Shown piece by piece: positions 58,044 to 64,000 of a DNA stretch of 64,000 nt (positions are counted from its first letter, which is position 1; the number at the start of each line of letters is the position of its first letter). The notes below the pieces were generated by a model that was given only the letters and a program-made list of their open reading frames with translations, made no database searches and had not been told where the DNA came from. A program made the translations under genes and the position numbers. The DNA is from MTP4 sp052056915. GTDB taxonomy: Archaea > Halobacteriota > Methanosarcinia > Methanosarcinales > Methanosarcinaceae. The DNA lies in the NCBI RefSeq assembly GCF_052056915.1, contig NZ_CP195119.1, forward strand, positions 186,001 to 250,000. Direction: 5' to 3'.

Positions 58044-58407
58044 TTTCTTTACCGGGATAATTACTTTCTTCCGGAGGGGTTTACTTATTTCCGGAAAGAT
58101 AATTTCGTTTACGAAGATTATAAGATAATTCGGTTACGAGGATTCACACGATAATTCGGTTTATGAGAATTTATACGATTGTATCGTTCACCATAATCCA
58201 TTCGATAATTCAGTTTACGAGAATTTATGTGAGGATTCAGCCTGCGATAATTAATTTTTAAAACACCTACCTCTGCCAAAGCCTCAGACATTATAGAAAT
58301 ATAATTATAACCTATTTAAAAATATAACAGTATTCCTACCTGCCCAGTCCTCTGCCGCATTCCCATTGATTCATAACCAGTATTTGATCAGTATTAATAC
58401 AGCGTTC
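58044..58407. other. Intergenic region with degenerate repeats
   Basis: 364 bp. About 58080-58255 consists of diverged 25-35 bp units built on gataattcggtttacgaga(a/t)tt. No gene. Confidence 0.55.
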
Positions 58408-60723
58408 TTAGATTTTTAATTTTTCATCGAAGTCCGGGACAAGCCTGTCGAAATACCTGGTCACCACACAGGCTTCCGTACATTTGCCGCACCTGATGCA
58501 GGCATCACTTACGCGTACCTCATTCCCATTGACTGAAACCGCACCCACGGGGCAGGCTTTCTCACAGATCCCGCAGCCGGTACAGCGGGAAAGCCTTGCG
58601 AACTGTTTTGCAGTCTCCTTAAAAAGGGAAACTGCCCTGGGTTTTGTGTCCGAGCTTACCAGCAGGTTCCCATTCGAAAAGAACTTCACAGTCCCTGAAC
58701 CGCTCCTTACGAGTAGCATGCCCAGTTCTTCCGCCCGGACCACCGGGCCAAGCACGTTCAGAAATTCGGCAGCTTCCTTCAGCCTGACCCCTTTTACCCC
58801 GGCTTCCACGGAAAAGCCCCCTGCTTTGCAGGGAGAAATCCCGGAAACAACCTCGATTTCAAAAGCTTCGGCATTTTCTTCCGGAAGGACAGAAATTCCC
58901 AGCTCTTCGGCCAGTTTCAGCATCTTGGGAGGCAGCTCTTTCCAGCGCCAGAACCCGTGCTCAACGAATTTTTCCGAAAGCCCCAGGTTTTTTGCCCAGG
59001 CAAGGAGAAAAACATTCCACTTCTCATGCATCTCAGGGTGCAGTTCCTTTACCCTGGCGTATTCAGCCGCAAGGGCCGACGGGCAGAGCCAGCAGCCGAC
59101 CCTTTCAAAGCCCTGGTCATACAGGGGGTTGTAAGCCAGCTTCCGCCAGTGGATATAAAGCCAGACCTCAAGCGCCCTCCAGTCCCGGATCGGGAAGATG
59201 TTGAGCTGGTTCGGGACAAAGGGGTTCGTTTCACTGGCTGCGATCTTTGCCCGTGAAAAAGACTCGTGCTTCCTTTTCCCGTCAACGGTCAGGTATGCCA
59301 CGGCGTCTGCGCCGTGCCCGGCTTTGCGGGCAGCTGCTTCAATTCCGGCCCCGGAACGGGATGCTCCGGTTCCGGTTCCGGACAGGGCCCTTTCAGTTCC
59401 TTTCCCGCGGCCATTTTTCCCTGCCTCAATATCCCCTGCGGATGCCAGCTTGCAGACCTTGCAGCACCAGCGGAAATCTTTTGCAGGGGGCCCGAACCTC
59501 TCCACATTCTCCCAGAAAGCATCTCCCGAGTTCATTTCCTCGTATGGGATACCCTGCTCCCGGCAATACTCCCTGGCAAACTCGACCGTTTCCGGAAACT
59601 CGATCCCGGTGTTCACGAAAAATGCCTTGAATTCTCTTTTCTTGAGAGCGGCCCGGGTAAGGTCAAGCACCACAAGGCTGTCTTTTCCCCCGCTGAAGGA
59701 GACGTAAACCGGCAACTTCCTGTACTCATTCCTATTTGCAATTCCCCGGATGGCATTGATGGCATTTTTCCCGAGGGCCTGGAGATGTTTCCGGTTCGCC
59801 TCGATGCAGGAGGCCATGGAAGGGACTTTCTCATGAAGAAACTCCTCCGAACTGTCGATTTTTCTTACACGGAGGACTTTTTCGCCTGAATCTTTTTTAG
59901 AGTCAAATTCCGAACCGTCTATGTAAGAAATCCCGTATCCGCTCAGGCTGCCCGCAGTCACGAGCACGAAGTCCCCTGCCCTTATGTCCCTGGAAAAAGA
60001 CTCCACCTGCCCGGCGTCCACGTTTTTTCCGTTCAGATGCCTGTTTTTCGTCTTTTTCAGCTCGACTTTTTGTCCTGCTCCGTGCTGCAGGAGTAACTTT
60101 GCTCCTTCCACGGAGGGCTCAAACACGTAGTCCATTTTCGAAAGCTCGAAGCGGAGCACCCCAAAGTGCAGCCCGTCCACGATGATTTCATCGGTCTTGT
60201 CCTCACCAGGGATTTTGTTCAGGAGGATTATCCGGTTCCCCAGGGGGTCGCAGCCGAAAGCCGAAATAAGCTGCTCTGCCAGGACTTCCCGTTCGTAGGG
60301 GGAACAGAAACGGACATCTGCCGGCTGGGAAAGGGTTATTGGAAAACCTTTCGTGCCGCAAATCCCGCACTCTTCCCCTATCAAAGGCAGGTTGCACTCC
60401 CTGCACCAGAAAATGCTGTCGTTTTCGTACTCGAAACGCCTGCCGGCTGGATTTCCGGATGCACCCTTATGAGTCAAGGACTCCTTTCGCCTATTCCTGT
60501 TTTCCTGGCTGCGCTCCTTTGTAAAAGAAGAACTGCCGGATTTATTAGAGGTTTTTTTCCTTGAAGCCTGAACCTTCTTGTCAGTATTTTTGTCAGTATT
60601 TTTGTCAGTATTTTTGTTAGTCTTCTTGTCATGAGGCCGGGGACTTTTATTTCCCGGAGCGTTTCCCGGCCTTTTCGGGCGAGGAGATCGGAACTTGTCT
60701 TTTTTCTGCGGCATGGGAAGCAC
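58408..60723 (-). CDS. PUA-PAPS-reductase-ferredoxin fusion protein
   Basis: 771 residues. In order: a Lys/Asn-rich low-complexity start with TDKN repeats (about 35-50); a zinc ribbon FWCRECNLPLIGEECGICGTKG (about 104-125, given in part); a PUA-like domain (about 200-290). A PAPS/APS-reductase-type adenine alpha-hydrolase domain follows, with the P-loop YVSFSGGKDSLVVLDL (about 340), RWCCKVCK, FPIRDWRALEVWLYIHWRK and VGCWLCPSA. The end has two 4Fe-4S motifs, CTGCGICEKACPVGA and CIRCGKCTEACV. Related fusions occur across methanogens and are assumed to act in sulfur metabolism or RNA thiolation; the PUA domain favours an RNA substrate. A Gly/Ala/Ser insert (SGTGTGASRSGAG) interrupts the reductase domain after CKVCKLA. 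Confidence 0.88.
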   Translation of the reverse strand: MLPMPQKKDKFRSPRPKRPGNAPGNKSPRPHDKKTNKNTDKNTDKNTDKKVQASRKKTSNKSGSSSFTKERSQENRNRRKESLTHKGASGNPAGRRFEYENDSIFWCRECNLPLIGEECGICGTKGFPITLSQPADVRFCSPYEREVLAEQLISAFGCDPLGNRIILLNKIPGEDKTDEIIVDGLHFGVLRFELSKMDYVFEPSVEGAKLLLQHGAGQKVELKKTKNRHLNGKNVDAGQVESFSRDIRAGDFVLVTAGSLSGYGISYIDGSEFDSKKDSGEKVLRVRKIDSSEEFLHEKVPSMASCIEANRKHLQALGKNAINAIRGIANRNEYRKLPVYVSFSGGKDSLVVLDLTRAALKKREFKAFFVNTGIEFPETVEFAREYCREQGIPYEEMNSGDAFWENVERFGPPAKDFRWCCKVCKLASAGDIEAGKNGRGKGTERALSGTGTGASRSGAGIEAAARKAGHGADAVAYLTVDGKRKHESFSRAKIAASETNPFVPNQLNIFPIRDWRALEVWLYIHWRKLAYNPLYDQGFERVGCWLCPSALAAEYARVKELHPEMHEKWNVFLLAWAKNLGLSEKFVEHGFWRWKELPPKMLKLAEELGISVLPEENAEAFEIEVVSGISPCKAGGFSVEAGVKGVRLKEAAEFLNVLGPVVRAEELGMLLVRSGSGTVKFFSNGNLLVSSDTKPRAVSLFKETAKQFARLSRCTGCGICEKACPVGAVSVNGNEVRVSDACIRCGKCTEACVVTRYFDRLVPDFDEKLKI

Positions 60724-61016
60724 TGGTCTGATTCAAAGAAAACGGTTAAGTACGTTATCTTCAATTTTTCAGGAAGGATATGTTTATCGGTATATCAATA
60801 TTGTGAAGATCAGTCATTATGAAGTTAATAAAATTACGAAAATCATTTGTTGCGAAATTATGAAATTACGAAGATCCTGTATTCTTAAAATCATGATATT
60901 ACAAAGATCAATATCCTGACGGAAAGCAATTCGCTAAACTTCAGATTCAATTATTACCTGCTACCTGTATATATATTTGCAGAGAAATAATAAATTTATT
61001 ACTCGAAGGCCACAAA
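60724..61016. other. Divergent promoter region
   Basis: 293 bp with AT-rich degenerate repeats (attacgaaaatc/attacgaagatc/attacaaagatc, about 60833-60912) and the TATA box for the reductase gene. Confidence 0.55.
60966..60978 (+). promoter_or_regulatory. TATA box of the geranylgeranyl reductase gene
   Basis: tgtatatatattt, about 40-50 nt before ATG 61017; predicted leader about 20 nt. Confidence 0.65.
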
Positions 61017-62315
61017 ATGAATTACGATGTAGTTGTCGTGGGCGCCGGCCCGGTGGGTTCCACCGCTGCCCGGTATGCCGCAAAGCATGGGGCAAAGGTC
61101 CTCCTTGTAGAAGAGCATTCCTCCATAGGCTCGCCTGTAGGCTGTACCGGGCTCCTTAGCACAAGAGCGGTTGCGGAATGCGAGCTCAGGCCTTCGGACG
61201 AGTTCGTGTTCAATTCCATTCGGGGGGCTTTTGTCCATGCTCCCGACGGGCAGTGCCTCCCAATCGACGGGAAACAAACCAAAGCCTATGTGGTCTCCAG
61301 GAAAAACTTCGACCGCATTCTGGCAACCCTGGCAGTCGAAGCAGGAGTTGAACTTTCCCTCAGGACAAAGGCTGTAGGGCTTGAACACGCAGAGCTTGAA
61401 CATTCAGGGCTCGAAAAAGCAGACCTGAGAGCCGAAAATGAATACGAAAAAGAAACTGCCAGAAAAGAAGGCAGGAAAAAAGATCCTTTTGTAAAACTAA
61501 AGGTCCTAAGGAATGGCAAACCCGAAGTCATAAACGCGGGGGTGGTGATAGGAGCAGACGGGGTGAAAAGCCGGATAGCCCGGTATGCGGGACTGGGGAT
61601 GCCAAAACGTGTGCTACCGGGGATCCAGGTCGAAGCCCCCTACGCCTCCGAGGACAGCGCCTTTGTCGAACTTTTCCCGGGTTTTCAGGCCCCCGGTTTT
61701 TTTGCCTGGTCCGTGCCCGTGAACGAAAAGATTTCCAGAATCGGGCTTGCCGTGGAACCCGGAATGCTGGGGCAGGGGGAAACGCCCGTTTCCTGCCTGC
61801 AGAAGTTCCTCGATTCAAACCCCCACGTAAAAGCCAGGTACGGTGGGGGCATGCTGGATTTCGTGGTGGGAGGTATTCCCATCGGCCCCCCGGAGAAAAC
61901 ATCAACTGACGGGGTACTTGTGGTAGGAGACGCTGCCGGACAGGCAAAACCCACCTCCGGGGGAGGAGTCTATCCCGGAGCCCTTGCCGCCAAAATTGCA
62001 GGAAGAGTCGCCGCCGAAGCTGCCCTTGAAGGAAACACCGGCTCAGGAAGGCTTTCCGAATACGACCGGCTCTGGCGAAAAGCCCTTGGAAAGGAACTTG
62101 AAATCGGCATGAAAGTCCATGACCACATAGGAAAACTGGAAGACAGGCAGCTGAACGAACTGATAGCTTCCCTGAACACCCCCTCAATCCTTGAGACAAT
62201 CACGGAATACGGGGACATGGACCACCCCTCGGTCGTACTGAAAAAGCTCGTGCTCTCCGGAAATTCCCTGCGCCTGATGAAAGCCTTCGGGACCTTTTTA
62301 AGGACTTGTTTTTGA
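61017..62315 (+). CDS. Geranylgeranyl reductase family protein (archaeal lipid saturation)
   Basis: 432 residues. FAD-dependent reductase that saturates geranylgeranyl chains of archaeal membrane lipids. Motifs: DVVVVGAGPVGSTAARYAAKHG (about 4-25, given in part) for FAD, then VEEHSSIGSPVGCTGLLS, the family PVGCTGLLS-type active-site loop. GADGVKSRIARYAGL and GVLVVGDAAGQAKPTSGGGVYPG (about 300-322) follow as the second FAD motif. A 35-residue charged insert (EHAELEHSGLEKADLRAENE...) at about 122-158 is absent from typical relatives. Membrane-associated rather than membrane-spanning. Monocistronic with its own TATA box. Confidence 0.93.
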   Translation: MNYDVVVVGAGPVGSTAARYAAKHGAKVLLVEEHSSIGSPVGCTGLLSTRAVAECELRPSDEFVFNSIRGAFVHAPDGQCLPIDGKQTKAYVVSRKNFDRILATLAVEAGVELSLRTKAVGLEHAELEHSGLEKADLRAENEYEKETARKEGRKKDPFVKLKVLRNGKPEVINAGVVIGADGVKSRIARYAGLGMPKRVLPGIQVEAPYASEDSAFVELFPGFQAPGFFAWSVPVNEKISRIGLAVEPGMLGQGETPVSCLQKFLDSNPHVKARYGGGMLDFVVGGIPIGPPEKTSTDGVLVVGDAAGQAKPTSGGGVYPGALAAKIAGRVAAEAALEGNTGSGRLSEYDRLWRKALGKELEIGMKVHDHIGKLEDRQLNELIASLNTPSILETITEYGDMDHPSVVLKKLVLSGNSLRLMKAFGTFLRTCF

Positions 62316-62527
62316 AAAAAGAACCTGCGACCTCCAGCCATTTTAAAGATCTGTCTTAAAAATCCGAGTAACCGTTTAGATGGCAAACCCGTGCCCACCC
62401 CACGCTCGACGCAGGCGAGCGGCCTTTCCTTGAAAATAATTGAAAAGAAACAGATTTTTCACCAGGAGAAGCAATCTTACGATTAATTTGCTAAATATTC
62501 TATAAAGTAAATTTTGAAGTGTATTGT

Positions 62528-62698
62528 GATAACCAAAAAGTGCATCCCGATGACTGAAAACTACATTTCGATAATCAAAAAGTGTATCCAGATGACTGAG
62601 AAGTATATTCTGATAACTGAAAAGTGCATCCCGATGACTGAAGAAAGGTATTATGATAACCAAAAAGTGTGCCTGAATGACTGAAAAAAGGATTCCAA
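62528..62698. repeat. 21-bp degenerate tandem repeat, about eight copies
   Basis: Units of the form gatgactgaaaagtgcatccc alternate with gataaccaaaaagtgtatcca, i.e. a two-unit higher-order pattern of about 42 bp. Confidence 0.8.
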
Positions 62699-62789
62699 TA
62701 TAAAAAGGCAAAACGTGTCCTTTTTTTTGATTGATCTCTTAAAACCAAAGCGGCCTGAATGCCGTCCTCAACCGATTATTAAGTCCTCT

Positions 62790-62935
62790 TGAGGGAGCGA
62801 AGCGACCGAAAAGGACCGCGTGCTGTTGCACTTGCAGTGCAACTCCCAGTAAATCTTCGATTTACTGCGATCCCGAAGCGCAATTCGGGTGGGAAAAGCC
62901 GGCCGCCTTCGGTGCCCGGTGAGGGGCCGGGGTTC
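62790..62935. ncRNA. Cluster of consecutive hairpins, candidate structured element
   Basis: Perfect or near-perfect stems in a row: gttgcact-tgc-agtgcaac (62825-62843), cagtaaatc-ttc-gatttactg (62847-62867), cccgaa/ttcggg (62872-62889), then a GC-rich ccgg/ccgg region (62898-62935). The spacing of 3-8 nt between stems would give a compact multi-stem RNA or DNA. No homology to a known RNA family is claimed. Confidence 0.5.
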
Positions 62936-62996
62936 TGAAAAGTAAGGAGAAAAGGAGAGTCGGTCTAAGAATATATTTTTCGCACTTATGACATCA

Positions 62997-63045
62997 CTGC
63001 ATTTTCATCACTGCATTTTCATCACTGCATTTTCATCACTGCATC
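62997..63045. repeat. 14-bp tandem repeat at the end of the DUF1704 gene
   Basis: catcactgcatttt, three full copies and a partial fourth; the last copy encodes the C-terminal residues of the DUF1704 protein (stop at 63022-63024). Confidence 0.88.
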
Positions 63046-64000
63046 CTGAGCCGGAAGCTCCATTTCGGGAGGGTAGCGCGGCATTTTCAGGAAACCCCGT
63101 TCGAGCAGGTCCCGGGCCATTTCAAAGTTTTCGAGGCCGATTTTTCCGCAATACAGGGTTTTCAGGGCAGTGGATTTTGAGGGCCGGGTTTGCAGGAAGT
63201 CGCTGACTTTCAGGAAGCCACTCAGGTAGATGTAGTCTTTTGTGTAGCCTCCGGGAAGGGATGTGTCTATCATTCCTCTTTTGACCCGCTGGGTAATCGT
63301 GTAGGCTTTTTCCGGGGGGAAGTGCCGGAGCATTTCTTCGAAAATTTCGGAAAAGGAGGCATGAGGGACCATTGAAGCTGCTATTACCCTTGCGCTGTAT
63401 TTCTTGAGGGTTTCAGGGTCCAGAAGGCCATTTGCGTATTCATTGTAAACGGCGAGCCCTTCTTCGGTTTCACTGTAGCCCGGAAAACCGGAGAGGAAAA
63501 TAGTAAGGGGCTGCCTTTTCCCGTTTTCAGCCCTGAAAACATGGGTGCGGATTTCGTGGTAGAGGTAGCGTTTGATACTATTTTCGGAAAACCGGGCGGA
63601 AAGGTCAACGTATACTTCCCCCCGGGTGGAGTTGACAGCCAGCTTCGCCCCACCTTCAAGGAAGGGCCTGACTTCCCATTCCAGACCGTAAGCCCGGAGT
63701 TCGTTTTCAAAAATCCCGCGGACCGCAGCCGGGTCCAGGTTTTCAGGCTCGTCCGCAACCTGAAACATCCTGAGATTTCTTCCAGCCTCCCGGAGGACCT
63801 TTTCTGAGGGGGGTCCGAAATAAGATACAAGCTCAGGCCCGAAAGCGGGAGAATCCCTGTGCTTCAGGAGTTCAGCCAGTTTCCGGAGCCTGTCAATTTT
63901 TTCGATGTAAAAGGGAGCAAAGAAAGAAGCCCTGCAGTTTTCAAGTTTACCCCTTATCCGCCCCATTTTCCTGCAAAACTCCCCGACTTCCGGACCCGGC
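63022..64000 (-). CDS. DUF1704-family metallopeptidase-like protein (5' end at or beyond window edge)
   Basis: Contains YHEIRTHVFRAENGKRQPL (about residues 140-158 from ATG 63966), the HExxTH zinc motif of DUF1704, followed by GFPGYSETEEGLAVYNEYANG, where the downstream TEEGLAV supplies the third ligand Glu. The family includes human MATCAP tubulin-tail carboxypeptidases, so a peptidase role is plausible; archaeal substrates are unknown. ATG 63966 is possible, but the frame stays open to the right edge (…GEFCRK before it) and relatives have longer N-termini, so the start is left open. The 3' end is reshaped by a 14-bp repeat. Soluble, cytoplasmic. Confidence 0.85.
   Translation of the reverse strand, partial: PGPEVGEFCRKMGRIRGKLENCRASFFAPFYIEKIDRLRKLAELLKHRDSPAFGPELVSYFGPPSEKVLREAGRNLRMFQVADEPENLDPAAVRGIFENELRAYGLEWEVRPFLEGGAKLAVNSTRGEVYVDLSARFSENSIKRYLYHEIRTHVFRAENGKRQPLTIFLSGFPGYSETEEGLAVYNEYANGLLDPETLKKYSARVIAASMVPHASFSEIFEEMLRHFPPEKAYTITQRVKRGMIDTSLPGGYTKDYIYLSGFLKVSDFLQTRPSKSTALKTLYCGKIGLENFEMARDLLERGFLKMPRYPPEMELPAQDAVMKMQ

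Larger units (their letters stand above)
62316..63021. other. Convergent intergenic region with repeats and hairpins
   Basis: 706 bp between the reductase gene and the DUF1704 gene. Contains a 21-bp degenerate array (62528-62698), a run of four hairpins (62790-62935) and a 14-bp repeat overlapping the DUF1704 stop. No gene. Confidence 0.75.

Noticed and set aside
1..64000. tRNA or rRNA genes
   Set aside because: No cloverleaf with GTTCRA-type T-loop and no rRNA signature was noticed by eye; a tRNAscan run would settle it.

Overview
The window looks like chromosome of a Methanosarcina-type methanogenic archaeon. The strongest evidence is a monomethylamine methyltransferase gene (mtmB) with an in-frame amber codon at position 202, the pyrrolysine site, directly behind its corrinoid protein gene mtmC. 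Other support comes from archaeal TATA boxes, a geranylgeranyl reductase, an archaeal-type threonyl-tRNA synthetase, PGF-CTERM-like surface proteins, aldehyde ferredoxin oxidoreductase, a DUF2769 protein and an F420-type formate dehydrogenase pair. Species cannot be named from sequence alone.

Layout. 0-5.3 kb: the 5' part of an ABC transporter ATPase, two EamA/DMT permeases, a B12-dependent ribonucleotide reductase and a cyclophilin, all on the minus strand. 5.3-17.4 kb is an accessory region. It holds a secreted protein family (two genes and one remnant), a transposase-like remnant, fdhA-fdhB, an EamA remnant lying antisense across the end of fdhB, a repeat block present twice (11.2 and 16.4 kb), and two tandem nicotianamine-synthase-like genes with a SAM methyltransferase upstream. 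17.4-25.2 kb: a complete trpCBADFEG operon with a TATA box and a palindromic candidate operator. 25.2-30.9 kb: five tandem paralogues of an unrecognised alpha-helical (HEAT-like) repeat protein, the main uncharacterised system here. 31.3-34.7 kb: DUF2769 gene, mtmCB, a small membrane protein and a Rieske protein. 34.8-42.8 kb: minisatellites, a CrtI-like FAD enzyme, two tiny genes, a ferredoxin-AOR pair joined by a duplicated start region, and a dicarboxylate-type symporter. 43.6-50.4 kb: three surface/secreted beta-repeat proteins. 51-64 kb: a solitary SF2 helicase, thrS, an AI-2E-family permease, a PUA-PAPS-reductase-ferredoxin fusion, geranylgeranyl reductase and a DUF1704 (HExxTH) protein running off the right edge.

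Two themes recur. First, direct tandem repeats with 12-29 bp periods sit in many intergenic regions, and comparable low-complexity repeats are translated inside enzymes (TrpF, TrpA, the PAPS-reductase protein, the helicase, the symporter). Second, gene debris is concentrated at 10.9-11.9 and 16.4-17.3 kb. No tRNA, rRNA or CRISPR array was seen. Everything is read by eye; family names rest on motifs, not database searches.
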